64,000 nucleotides of DNA. Source: JAIXUI01 sp943373175 (GTDB taxonomy: Bacteria > Bacteroidota > Bacteroidia > UBA7662 > JAIXUI01). Location of the stretch: positions 1 to 64,000 of the forward strand of contig CALSBM010000004.1 in NCBI GenBank assembly GCA_943373175.1. Reading direction: 5' to 3'. Below the pieces are notes generated by a model. The model was not told the origin of the DNA, did no database searches, and saw only the letters and a list, made by a program, of their open reading frames with translations. Shown here piece after piece: positions 53,817-63,118 of the stretch. How positions within the stretch are numbered: position 1 is the stretch's first letter; each line of letters begins with the position of its first letter. Made by a program: the position numbers and the translations under genes.

Positions 53817-55623
53817 CCAATCGGGAAACCTGATAGCCCTTTCCATCACCTGCAAAAAGACGAATTAAGTAAATACCGGGGTGTACATCGTCGAGGCTAA
53901 CATGTCCTTGAAGTACTTGTTTTCTGGCTATTAATCTTCCGCTCATATCGCATAATTCAACTATGCCCTCTCCGTTGAATCCTTCTGAACGAATATTAAC
54001 GCTTTCTTTAGCAGGGTTTGGAAAAATTCTAAACTCAGCAAACGTTGGTTCTCCAGACTTAACTACAAACAAATTAGGGCCTCCAACGATTGGCCTTATG
54101 CACCATGCAGAACGAATCACTGAACGAGACCATCCCCCTCCTACATTAACAAACATTCGGTCTGTTGCGTCGTTGGAATAATCTATTCCGAGGTTTAACA
54201 GTTTGTTGGTTCCTTGTTGCCACCCTACATAAAACGAATCGGTTACAGCTAAGGCAGAGTCAAAGGCATAGGAAACAAACTGGTTCAATGAATCCATATA
54301 CCGAACCCGCTGAAATGTTTTCTGATAAAGCAAGTTTTCGCCTTTACCTGTACCCGGTTCAGGAATAGAACTCCAAACTTTCAAAGTAATGAGTTCACTA
54401 ACAACGGGAAATGAATTTTGAACAAACAACATATCGATACCCCGAAGGCTATCAGGTTTAGAAAGGATGAACTTATAGGCAATCTGACCATTCTGAGCAT
54501 TGAGCCCGTAAGAATATTCAGGAATCCCATCATCATACGCATAACGATTCGTAAATAAGAGGTTACGCTCAGTCGTATCATTTCGTTTGACGATGTCCGG
54601 GTTAATGGTGATGTAATACTTCAAACTTAACTGAACAGAATCGGATGAGACCGGAGGCAATGGCAATGTTCCAGCTAATGGATTGAACCGAATACGAAAA
54701 GTAGTATCACGGGGATAGTTATAAGCAACAACCGGTTGATTTTGAAAAATTGACCCGGCTGGTTTGGTGAACCTTGCATTAAACCCGAAAGTAGCATTTG
54801 CGATATTACCCAGGTTTCTGGAGGTCACCCAAACTGCAGTATCTATCCAATCGGAGGGTTGATGAGCGAATTGACCCCAAGGCATAATGGTATAGCGTTT
54901 CAAAGGATTACTTGGCGAAGTTGCCCAAGAAATATCCTGAAAAAGGGTGTCGTTCCTGTTGCGACCTGCCGCAAGGTAAACATAATCAAGGTGCCAGTGA
55001 TCCATGTTTCCAGCAAGACTCCCAAAAGCTACAAAGCGAAATTGAAAGCCTTTGTATAACCACTGTTGGTTATTTACAGGCACCAAAATGCGCCTAAAAA
55101 CACTATCCTGATAGCCCTTTTTACCCCAAACCTGCTGCCAGTTGCCGTTGTTTTCCTTAAACTGCAACACAATCGAGTCATTGAAATCTGGCTGTTCCCC
55201 TAATCCTTTGGGTAAATAGAAAAAGCTCAAATAAAGGCTATCTGAAATGTTTCTTCCAGCTAAATTGATTGGTCTTGAAGTTAACTTATCTGCCTCCCCT
55301 CTTCCTGATGGTGTACTTAAATCGTACGCATCGCCTTGTTCATCCAAACCATCGAATGTAGCAACACCAGTTGTTATGCTCAGCTTAACAAAACTATTGT
55401 TGATATACACTTTCCGATCTTCCCAAAGTCTTTGATCAGGAACAATGAAAGCAGAAGAAAAGTCATCTATAAACGGTAACTCAAGCGTATCTGATTGAGT
55501 GCGGTAAGCTAAATTCAGGAATTTTGAATCAGACCGGTGCCGAAGCGGGAATAAAACTTCCTGAGCTTGAGCTAAGCAAGGAAGGCAACTTGAGAACCAG
55601 ACGATTAAAGTTAGAATACGCAT
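53800..55623 (-). CDS. Secreted protein with T9SS type A sorting domain
   Basis: 607 residues. A signal peptide (ending LAQAQE), a large beta-rich body of unknown fold and a C-terminal type A domain (FRIFPNPAKESVNI, DMSGRLIARK, PGIYLIRL). No catalytic motif recognised. The ATG overlaps the PASTA gene stop by one base (TAATG), the last junction in a nine-gene operon. Confidence 0.88.
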   Translation of the reverse strand: MRILTLIVWFSSCLPCLAQAQEVLFPLRHRSDSKFLNLAYRTQSDTLELPFIDDFSSAFIVPDQRLWEDRKVYINNSFVKLSITTGVATFDGLDEQGDAYDLSTPSGRGEADKLTSRPINLAGRNISDSLYLSFFYLPKGLGEQPDFNDSIVLQFKENNGNWQQVWGKKGYQDSVFRRILVPVNNQQWLYKGFQFRFVAFGSLAGNMDHWHLDYVYLAAGRNRNDTLFQDISWATSPSNPLKRYTIMPWGQFAHQPSDWIDTAVWVTSRNLGNIANATFGFNARFTKPAGSIFQNQPVVAYNYPRDTTFRIRFNPLAGTLPLPPVSSDSVQLSLKYYITINPDIVKRNDTTERNLLFTNRYAYDDGIPEYSYGLNAQNGQIAYKFILSKPDSLRGIDMLFVQNSFPVVSELITLKVWSSIPEPGTGKGENLLYQKTFQRVRYMDSLNQFVSYAFDSALAVTDSFYVGWQQGTNKLLNLGIDYSNDATDRMFVNVGGGWSRSVIRSAWCIRPIVGGPNLFVVKSGEPTFAEFRIFPNPAKESVNIRSEGFNGEGIVELCDMSGRLIARKQVLQGHVSLDDVHPGIYLIRLFAGDGKGYQVSRLVIQPK

Positions 55624-56423
55624 TAATACTGAGGTTGAATAAGGTTTTTATCCTGAATTAATTGTGGGTCTCCTAACCAAATATCTACAAGGCTAGCCGC
55701 ATTTACGAGTTCATCAGGGTTGATAACCGGACGCTGACGAACAACTAATGCAGCCGAAGTATCTGAAATTGAGCCTTCATAAAACACAGAACCAAGATTC
55801 AGAGAGGATTCATAAAGCATGATTCGTGCTTCTTCTGCTGAGAGACCAGTTAAATCCGGGACAGTAACCAAGGAATCTGCATTCATAATTCCGACAACAA
55901 GATCGATAGCAGAACCTCTGGTAAACGATTTTCCAGGATGAACAGGCAGCCCGTTTGTTTGCATTTCCAGAATTACATTAATGGCAAGATCTGTTCTTGG
56001 AATTACCTTTCCGAGCAGAAAACCTGCATTTTGGAGTACCTGAGTTGCCTGGCGTAAGGTCATATCAATAAGATTAGGCAATTTCACCTTGGGTGCGTTG
56101 CCTTTAGTGATGGTAAGATAAACCGTTCGTTCTTCCTTCACTAAACCACCTACAGGAGGGTCTTGTTCAACTACAATTCCGGGAGTCATTCCTTCTACAT
56201 ACATGGAATCGATCACCTGATAACGCAAGTGCATAGAATTGATGACCTGTTCTGCCTGAGAGAGTGTTTTTCCGTTTAAATCCGGAACCTTTATTTCTTC
56301 ACCAAAACGAGTGTACCACCGAAGACTGAATCCAACTGATACAACAACTGTTAAGGTAATGCCGAGCATTAATCCGAAATGCTTCCAGAAAGTTCTGGTT
56401 TTGATGAATTGCAGAAAACTCAT
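55623..56423 (-). CDS. Membrane-anchored protein with three PASTA domains
   Basis: 266 residues: one N-terminal membrane helix (about 12-34), then three PASTA domains (about 42-110, 111-180, 186-255), each opening with the VPDLxG/LPNLI/VPDLTG motif and with the alternating turns of the fold. There is no kinase or transpeptidase domain. PASTA domains bind peptidoglycan muropeptides. It follows the double D-Ala-D-Ala ligase gene with a 4-base overlap, and the ligase-PASTA adjacency is conserved in Bacteroidota. Confidence 0.9.
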   Translation of the reverse strand: MSFLQFIKTRTFWKHFGLMLGITLTVVVSVGFSLRWYTRFGEEIKVPDLNGKTLSQAEQVINSMHLRYQVIDSMYVEGMTPGIVVEQDPPVGGLVKEERTVYLTITKGNAPKVKLPNLIDMTLRQATQVLQNAGFLLGKVIPRTDLAINVILEMQTNGLPVHPGKSFTRGSAIDLVVGIMNADSLVTVPDLTGLSAEEARIMLYESSLNLGSVFYEGSISDTSAALVVRQRPVINPDELVNAASLVDIWLGDPQLIQDKNLIQPQY

Positions 56424-59092
56424 GAGCGATGTAAACGCTTTTGTCCGAATTCAAGTATCCGACTGATAAAATCCAATGGCTTATACCCTTGAATAGCCGT
56501 TTGATGAAAAATACAGGTTGCAGGAGTCATTCCGGGAAGGGAGTTTATCTCAATAATCCAAACTTCGACCTGACCATCAGCAAAAATTTTTACAAATGCA
56601 TCTATTCGGCAGTAGCCTTCAACTTGAAGCAATCGGGCGGTTTTTTCTAACTCCTGCTTTACAATAGATGAAATACGGTTACGCTCATGCTCGTCGGAAG
56701 CATACCGAGCGGGTGTGATGTTCTGCCCTTCTCCCGCCAGAAATTTCTCTTCTAAGCTCAAAACCTCACCTTCTGCCAACGATTCTGAAGCTTCAAAAAC
56801 TTCATACTCCAACTCTCCTTTCAGATTGTATCGGGTGAGCATTCCACCAGTAACTTCAAGAAAATGTACCGCTTCTCCCTTTTCGATAAAAATTTCGCAG
56901 AGTATTTCGTTTTTGGGTAGAAACTCTTCCCTAGAATCGAGACCAAGTTTTGTAGCCCATGGTTCAGGAAAATCCTGCTGGTCTCTAAAAGCTACTTCGC
57001 AATACGCAATTAGGTCATCTCGGGTTCGCAACTTTTTTACTGCTGAGGAGCACCCGTCGTCCACCGGTTTTGCAATCAATGGGAAGGGTAATTCGCTGAT
57101 GAGCGCATCAACACTCTCATGGGGATTGCTTCGGTAATCTGATTTCAGAATGAGTTTATGTCGTGCTGTTCTTATTCCATTTTTCGCCAGTATCTCATTC
57201 GTTTCAAACTTATTGATGGTAATTGCACTGGAAACTGGCCTTGAGCCATTATAGGGAATTCCGGCTTTTTCGAGCAGTAGTTGCAGTTGTCCGTCTTCGC
57301 CTGGACGACCATGTAGGGCAATAAACACCGCATCAACTTCCTTGGTTAAGGATTCAATGCTTACTTCCTGAGGCTTAAGCAATGGATTTAGCGAAACTAA
57401 TTCGGTAATTCCGGAACACTCACTGCGAATCGTTTCAATCAAAGGATGAACTTCTTCGTTCAGTATTTTGTCGCGGATATCGTCGGCGTTATCCTTTAGC
57501 TGGAAGTTTACAGGAATTTTATGCAAGGAAAAACCGTTTTCGCCTTTGCTCAGGAATACGCAAAACGGGGAATATTCTGCGGAAGCAGAAAGTTTTTCAT
57601 AAATATTTCTTCCACTTTCCACCGAAATGTGGCGTTCGCTGGAATAGCCACCGAGTATAACCGCAATGCGTTTTTTTCCTAGACTCAGTTCTTTCAGCTC
57701 CTGAAGACTCAATTCGAGTTGTTGCAATAAACGGAAGTATTGCGATAGTCCGGGGCGTTCTCGTAATCTAGCTTTAAGGGATAAGTACAGAATGTAAGTA
57801 ACAAACTCACTGGGGTTAAGCCCGATTTCTGCAGCCTGATGAAAAAAGAACGACGAAGGCATCATTCCCGATGTGGTATTAGGATCGTTCAAGTAAACAA
57901 TCCCATTATCGGACAAAAAGCCATCGATACGGGCATAAACGCTAAAGTCACTTTTCCGAAACAAATCTTGGCACTCATTACGAATCTTCTGAAGTATAGC
58001 TTCTTCGACTGCCATTGGGGTCTGTTTACGGGATAACCCGGGTAGGTACTTTGAACGGTAATCGAACAAATCGTTTCGCTTGATTATTTCGGTTGGCGGC
58101 AAAGCAATTGGCCGACCATTCAAGTCCTCGACGACTATACAGGAAAATTCTCTTCCGTCAATAAATGCTTCTATAAGAACTTCTGACTCGGTACTTAACG
58201 CATCCAACTGTGCAATTCCGTGCCTCCATTCTTCTCTAAGCAAACGAATGAGGTGGTCGGGGTGATGAACTTTAACCTTGTTTCCTTCCCATTCCAAAAG
58301 GAGTGGTAGGCCAAGGCCGGAACGAATATCGTTAACTTCTCTAACCCAACGAATTTGAGCATCGTCGGTAAGCGATAGCCATTCTTCCTTACTAATTATC
58401 TTGCGAAAGAATGCTTTATCGAGTGCTCGGTGGAAAGCAACTTCGTCTTCCTTTGTTAAAATAGTGACTCCAAGTGAAGAGCCCTGATTTGCTGGCTTGA
58501 CTACTAATGGAAACCCAACTTCCTTTTTTGCCTTTTCAAATAAAGATTTTGAATCAGTTAACCACTCAGATCTGGAAATGAAGGTCCAACTGGGAACTGG
58601 AAAACCTAATGCTTGCTGAAACTGACGTTGTAATCGCTTGTTCATTCCAAGGGCTGAAGCAAAGATTCCGGAACCGGTGTAGGGAATACCGAAAAAATCT
58701 AAAAGCCCCTGAATTCTTCCGTCTTCGCCATTTTCTCCGTGTAAAACCAAGAAAGCGATGTCCATGATATCAGAGAGGTCATGCGCTGGTACAAAATATC
58801 CAAGATCCTTATTGATAGAACCCTCATAGAGGCCGTTTTCAATGGCCTCAGCGTAAATTTGAAAGTCGAAGCTAGAGCGTGGAGTAGCATTCGGATGAGG
58901 GTAAAAATCGCGGATACTTCCTTTGTAGATGTTGTTCCAATTGAGCACTACAAATCGGTTAAAGCTATCAACAAAGACAGGTACTGGCTGAAAGACTGAT
59001 TTATTCAGGTTATCGTACACTGTTCTTCCTCCAGCAAACGAGACCTCCCGTTCGCGTGAAGTGCCCCCAAAAATAATCCCTACTCGGATCAT
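56420..59092 (-). CDS. ddl: Double-length D-alanine-D-alanine ligase: two fused ATP-grasp ligase domains
   Basis: 890 residues from the ATG at 59092 (TGATG overlap with the GT2 stop). Usual Ddl length is about 300-370. Two complete ligase domains in tandem, about 1-445 and 472-890. By alignment to E. coli DdlB, the first half keeps Glu14, Ser205, Lys348-Tyr349 and Arg388/Asp390, but the metal-ligand Glu270 equivalent is Asp403. The second half keeps Glu486, Arg829/Asp831 and the metal ligands Glu848/Asn850, but has Cys681 for Ser150, Phe784 for Tyr216 and Thr859 for Ser281. The first half also has an insertion at about 225-300. Either two active sites with different specificity, or one catalytic and one structural half. 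Confidence 0.9.
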   Translation of the reverse strand: MIRVGIIFGGTSREREVSFAGGRTVYDNLNKSVFQPVPVFVDSFNRFVVLNWNNIYKGSIRDFYPHPNATPRSSFDFQIYAEAIENGLYEGSINKDLGYFVPAHDLSDIMDIAFLVLHGENGEDGRIQGLLDFFGIPYTGSGIFASALGMNKRLQRQFQQALGFPVPSWTFISRSEWLTDSKSLFEKAKKEVGFPLVVKPANQGSSLGVTILTKEDEVAFHRALDKAFFRKIISKEEWLSLTDDAQIRWVREVNDIRSGLGLPLLLEWEGNKVKVHHPDHLIRLLREEWRHGIAQLDALSTESEVLIEAFIDGREFSCIVVEDLNGRPIALPPTEIIKRNDLFDYRSKYLPGLSRKQTPMAVEEAILQKIRNECQDLFRKSDFSVYARIDGFLSDNGIVYLNDPNTTSGMMPSSFFFHQAAEIGLNPSEFVTYILYLSLKARLRERPGLSQYFRLLQQLELSLQELKELSLGKKRIAVILGGYSSERHISVESGRNIYEKLSASAEYSPFCVFLSKGENGFSLHKIPVNFQLKDNADDIRDKILNEEVHPLIETIRSECSGITELVSLNPLLKPQEVSIESLTKEVDAVFIALHGRPGEDGQLQLLLEKAGIPYNGSRPVSSAITINKFETNEILAKNGIRTARHKLILKSDYRSNPHESVDALISELPFPLIAKPVDDGCSSAVKKLRTRDDLIAYCEVAFRDQQDFPEPWATKLGLDSREEFLPKNEILCEIFIEKGEAVHFLEVTGGMLTRYNLKGELEYEVFEASESLAEGEVLSLEEKFLAGEGQNITPARYASDEHERNRISSIVKQELEKTARLLQVEGYCRIDAFVKIFADGQVEVWIIEINSLPGMTPATCIFHQTAIQGYKPLDFISRILEFGQKRLHRS

Positions 59093-60054
59093 CAAATTAT
59101 CGTTTCAATCTGGTAATGGTTGCGATCATGGGCATTTCGCGCCATCATTTCTCCAAGGAAACCAGCGAGAAAAAACTGCACGCCCAGAATAATCATCAAT
59201 AAGCTTAAGTAAAAAAGCGGCTGATCCACTATTTCGCGCTCCACCTTTCCAGAATATAAATGAGTCAGCTTTTCAATAATTAACCAAATGGTTATGAGGG
59301 AACCTACCAAAAACATTAGCGAACCTAAAGGACCGAAGAAGTGCATAGGACGTTTCCCAAACTTGCCCACGAAATAGATGGACAACAAGTCGAGGAAGCC
59401 ATTTACGAAACGTTCCCAACCAAATTTGGTTGTTCCATACTTACGAGCGCGGTGCTGAACAACTTGTTCATCTATTTTATCAAACCCTGCCCAACGGGCG
59501 ATAACCGGAATATATCGGTGCATTTCTCCATAAACTTCAATGGATTTCACTACCTCTTTCCGGTAAGCCTTCAAACCACAGTTAAAGTCGTGCAGGTTGT
59601 TTATCCCTGAAACTTTGCGGGTTGCCCAATTGAAAAATTTAGAGGGAATTGTTTTCGAAATAGGATCATAGCGCTTCTTTTTCCATCCTGAAACTAAATC
59701 GAGTTTATCTTCAGCAATACGTTTATAAAGCACGGGAATTTCATCGGGGCTGTCCTGCAAGTCAGCATCCATGGTAATAACCACTTGGCCTTTGCATTCG
59801 TGAAAACCTACATTAAGTGCTGCCGACTTACCGTAATTTCTCCTAAACCTTATACCTCTGACGTTAGGATTTCGCCCTTTAAGATCCAGAATAACTTCCC
59901 AAGAACGGTCTTTAGATCCATCATCTACAAACAAGATTTCGTAAGAGTAATGGTTAGCGTCCATTACTCTTACGATCCAGTCGTGTAACTCAGGAAGTGA
60001 CTCTTCTTCGTTGAAGAGGGGAATAATTACTGAAATGTTGATCACCTTATTCAA
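59092..60054 (-). CDS. Family 2 glycosyltransferase with two C-terminal membrane helices
   Basis: 320 residues from a TTG at 60054 (GTG at 60045 possible). A GT-A domain with the DXD-type MDADLQDSP and the start VIIPLFNEEESLPEL, then two C-terminal helices (about 232-254 and 270-292), the layout of polyprenyl-phosphate mannosyl/glucosyltransferases such as GtrB/DPM-like. It would load a sugar onto a lipid carrier. It overlaps the ligase gene by one base and a DUF4199 gene by 8. Confidence 0.9.
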   Translation of the reverse strand: MNKVINISVIIPLFNEEESLPELHDWIVRVMDANHYSYEILFVDDGSKDRSWEVILDLKGRNPNVRGIRFRRNYGKSAALNVGFHECKGQVVITMDADLQDSPDEIPVLYKRIAEDKLDLVSGWKKKRYDPISKTIPSKFFNWATRKVSGINNLHDFNCGLKAYRKEVVKSIEVYGEMHRYIPVIARWAGFDKIDEQVVQHRARKYGTTKFGWERFVNGFLDLLSIYFVGKFGKRPMHFFGPLGSLMFLVGSLITIWLIIEKLTHLYSGKVEREIVDQPLFYLSLLMIILGVQFFLAGFLGEMMARNAHDRNHYQIETII

Positions 60055-60586
60055 AAATTGGCTTCTCTTTTCTTAAGAAGATGGCCAAGATTAATGAAAA
60101 CACCAGACCCATAGCAAAAGACGCCAGTAATTGCTTGAAGAAGTTCAGCAATGAAGGAGCATAATTTTGGGCTTCTATATCCGCCATTGCCGTTTCCATT
60201 TGATCTTGTGGCATGCCAAACGACTCGAAAGTCTGCTCCATCTTACTAATAGTGGCTTTTTTCATAACCTCCTGTAAATCCACATCGATTACACCGATAA
60301 GTAGGTTATAAAAAGCCAGGTTGATAATGGTTGCTAGAAGAAAAATATTGAGACAGGAAACCATTGCTGCGCCATAGCTCATATAACCACCGGTTTGTCG
60401 TCTTCTACGGATAGTACCAATCGACATAAACGTAAGTAAAAAAGCAAAATTGATTACGCCTGTGTACCACTCCATATTGAGTTTGAAGTCGATCAGGTAA
60501 ACAATTAGTGTGAATAGAATGCCGAACAAGCCGGTATAAAGCCCGAACTTAAAACGTTCGTCCTTGAAATTGTCGTTTATACTCAT
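60047..60586 (-). CDS. DUF4199 membrane protein, first of a pair
   Basis: 179 residues with four hydrophobic segments and the GGYMSYGAAMVSC motif, typical of DUF4199. The middle part between helices 3 and 4 is an acidic helical loop (MEQTFESFGMPQDQMETAMA). Function unknown. ATGA overlap with the second DUF4199 gene. Confidence 0.88.
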   Translation of the reverse strand: MSINDNFKDERFKFGLYTGLFGILFTLIVYLIDFKLNMEWYTGVINFAFLLTFMSIGTIRRRRQTGGYMSYGAAMVSCLNIFLLATIINLAFYNLLIGVIDVDLQEVMKKATISKMEQTFESFGMPQDQMETAMADIEAQNYAPSLLNFFKQLLASFAMGLVFSLILAIFLRKEKPIFE

Positions 60587-61110
60587 GGGGTTGTGTTTTG
60601 TTTTTTTCGAAAGAAAGCAGCCACAAATAAACTTGTTATGACTTGGCCTGCCAACTTCCTAATTACTCCATCCGAAAAAATGTTTCTAACGTCGAGTGCT
60701 TTGTTAGATGCAACAAGGCGATTGTAAACCTCTTTGCCCTGAACCCGAATAACATCCTCTTTATTCTTATCCAGAATTTTCAGGTTTTGATCGATGTAAT
60801 CCGTTATCAGAGTAGGATCGCTTTTTAAAAGGATAAACATGTATAAAGAGATGAAGAATGTGGCTACTATTCCAACTCCAAATCCGTTAATGAATGCATC
60901 CGGAAAGCTGATGTACCCCCCTAATCGCAATCTAAATGCTCTCACGCTGAGCACAATGAATACAATAGGAAGCCAATAAATTAGCCATGAATGACGCCCT
61001 GCTGGGTTATGCCCCAAAAAATAAATGATTAAAGAGGCAATGATGTAAACTAAGGCTGAAATTGTCCCAAACCGAAAAGCGTATCTCCAAGAAAGCGACC
61101 TTATGTTCAT
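60583..61110 (-). CDS. DUF4199 membrane protein, second of a pair
   Basis: 175 residues, a diverged paralogue of the neighbour: four membrane segments with GGYISFPDAFINGFGVG in place of the same motif and a basic loop (ILDKNKEDVIRVQGKEV). ATGA overlaps at both ends. Two adjacent DUF4199 proteins next to a GT2 gene may form a heteromeric membrane complex. Confidence 0.85.
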   Translation of the reverse strand: MNIRSLSWRYAFRFGTISALVYIIASLIIYFLGHNPAGRHSWLIYWLPIVFIVLSVRAFRLRLGGYISFPDAFINGFGVGIVATFFISLYMFILLKSDPTLITDYIDQNLKILDKNKEDVIRVQGKEVYNRLVASNKALDVRNIFSDGVIRKLAGQVITSLFVAAFFRKKQNTTP

Positions 61111-61853
61111 AGTTTAGTAGGGCTGGTGGCAAGCAATGCACCCAGAATTCCAGCTTCTACTGGATGTTGAAGCCCTGCTAAAATTGCTGATACTAGCGTT
61201 TTATCGCCTTTAGTTGGATTTTTAAAGTAACAGGCGAGGATAGGCAGAAAAGAACCTAAGGCAGATTGTTCGGATAATTGAATGAGTCTAGGAAGAAATG
61301 CTTCAAAAGGCGCCTCTAAAACTTCCTCAAGTCCCAAGAAATCTTCATAAATGGCTATATCTTCCTGAACATCCTCGTCATCAGTTATCAAGAATTCGTG
61401 CACAAAGTCGGCGTAAGATGGATCAACTTCATTCTCATCGCATTCTTCCAAATAAATCATGATGTTGATTAGCTCAGTGCCTCTCATTTCGTGGCGAAGC
61501 TCCAACTTTTCGAACTCGTCCGATTCAAGATAATCTTCATCCTTATCTTCTTCAGAAAGATAAGCGGCCATCAACCAATCGAAATTAAGCTCCTGAACGA
61601 ATTCAGGGTCTTCCAATTGTTTAGCCAGTTCATCGGATTGCTTTAGCCTCTCATCAAAAGAGATTTCCGTTTGATTAATCAACCGCACCATTGAATCGTG
61701 CCATTGAAGTAAATCTTCTGAAAGCGGTGCAAGTAAGTGCTCTGAAACTTCGGGGAAAGCCTCTGAAGAAGAGGTTAAAGCCTTTAGTCTGCGAGCAGCT
61801 TCGTAGCCTCGGACAAAGCCAGAGATGGATTGAGAAATGATGTTATGACTCAT
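61107..61853 (-). CDS. Acidic cytoplasmic protein of unknown function
   Basis: 248 residues, strongly acidic, no signal peptide or membrane helix. Long helices with acidic patches (YLSEEDKDEDYLESDEFEK and ITDDEDVQEDIAIYEDF). I do not recognise it. It overlaps both neighbours by 4 bases, so it belongs to the same translation-coupled operon. Confidence 0.78.
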   Translation of the reverse strand: MSHNIISQSISGFVRGYEAARRLKALTSSSEAFPEVSEHLLAPLSEDLLQWHDSMVRLINQTEISFDERLKQSDELAKQLEDPEFVQELNFDWLMAAYLSEEDKDEDYLESDEFEKLELRHEMRGTELINIMIYLEECDENEVDPSYADFVHEFLITDDEDVQEDIAIYEDFLGLEEVLEAPFEAFLPRLIQLSEQSALGSFLPILACYFKNPTKGDKTLVSAILAGLQHPVEAGILGALLATSPTKL

Positions 61854-63118
61854 GAATGTTTAGGATTAAAGTAAAACGTACCCACTACTTTGTGGTTAAA
61901 GGTATGTTCAAGCCAAGGAGAATTTACGGAAAGTGAATGTGTATTTTTAGAAGAATAGTTCCAGGAAACATCGGATTCGATTAAGGTAAAATCTACCGGC
62001 ATTCCGGGTTCTAACACGGGCATAGGAATACCAAACCATCGACGTGGATTCAGCGAAAGCAATTCTACCCATCTTTCTTCAGTTAACTCCTGGTAGAAAT
62101 GATCAAACAACGAAGGAATTGCGGTTTCCAGGCCGGTAGCACCGCTTAATGCCAAATCGAATTCTTTTTGCTTTTCTTCTATATCTCTAGGACGATGATC
62201 GCTAACGAGGATATCAACAAGTCCGTTACGGACACATTCCCAAAGTCCTTTTTGGTGTTCTGGAGAACGCAAAACCGGGTGAAGTTTAAATCGAGAATCG
62301 AACGGTTCAAGTGCTTTCTCGTTGAATAAAAGGTTATTAATTGAAACTGTTACCGCCAGATTCAGTTGGTTTTCCTGTTTAAACTTTTCAGCCAATTCAA
62401 CAGATTCTGGCATGCTCAACTTATGAAGAATCAAGCGTGTATTGGCAAAGTTTGCCAATTCAAGATCTCGTCTCACTTGGAGCGTTTCTGCCAACGCAGG
62501 TTTCATTTTCAACCCGAGTTTTACTGCAAGCAGGCTTTCGTGAGCCATCCCTTTGCCTGCGAGAGCCTTATCCTCGGGGTGATGAAGTATTACTCCACCA
62601 AAAGCTGAGGTATATTCCATGGCTCTGAGAAGCAGGTCATTGGCTTGAATAGAATTATCACCATCCGTGAACACCAGAACTCCTTCTTCATAAAGTTCAT
62701 AGTACTCTGCAATATCTTTTCCTTCGCAGCCTACGCTCAATGCACCCATTGGCCAGATATGAGGATTCGGGGAAGTTATGGAGTTAATAAACCGGATTAC
62801 ACTTTTATTATCAGCCACGGGTTGTGTGGTAGGCATGATGGCTAAATGGGTAAATCCACCGGCTCTGGCTGCCGATTGAAGGCTTTGCATGCTTTCCCGG
62901 TGTTCTAATCCGGGTTCGCCACCTTCAGAACCAATATCAACAAATCCGGGAAACAGCTTGAGATTATTTCCTTGAATTACGATTTCGTCTGCTTGCGGAT
63001 TCAAGGCAACATCCATTTCGGTAAGAATTCCATTCCGAAGACGTAAATCTACCGTCTTACCATGGAAGGATGAACCTGGAAATATTACTCGGGCTTGGTG
63101 GATAACGACTTTTTCCAT
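61850..63118 (-). CDS. Dihydroorotase-like protein without the metal-binding HxH motif
   Basis: About 422 residues from the ATG at 63118. An amidohydrolase/dihydroorotase fold: LKLFPGFVD at the first strand, then LHHPED, LHKLSMPES and ILVSDHRPRD at the later landmarks. The canonical DxHxHxR metal motif is replaced: D61 remains, but Gly63, Glu65 and Gly67 stand in for His, His and Arg. This atypical group is recurrent in Bacteroidota and annotated as dihydroorotase; activity is doubtful without the binuclear zinc ligands. The next gene upstream ends 34 bases inside it. Confidence 0.85.
   Translation of the reverse strand: MEKVVIHQARVIFPGSSFHGKTVDLRLRNGILTEMDVALNPQADEIVIQGNNLKLFPGFVDIGSEGGEPGLEHRESMQSLQSAARAGGFTHLAIMPTTQPVADNKSVIRFINSITSPNPHIWPMGALSVGCEGKDIAEYYELYEEGVLVFTDGDNSIQANDLLLRAMEYTSAFGGVILHHPEDKALAGKGMAHESLLAVKLGLKMKPALAETLQVRRDLELANFANTRLILHKLSMPESVELAEKFKQENQLNLAVTVSINNLLFNEKALEPFDSRFKLHPVLRSPEHQKGLWECVRNGLVDILVSDHRPRDIEEKQKEFDLALSGATGLETAIPSLFDHFYQELTEERWVELLSLNPRRWFGIPMPVLEPGMPVDFTLIESDVSWNYSSKNTHSLSVNSPWLEHTFNHKVVGTFYFNPKHS

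Noticed and set aside
56715..57137. 140-codon ORF antisense to the ligase
   Set aside because: Serine-rich shadow frame with no protein-like features; the ligase frame is clearly coding.
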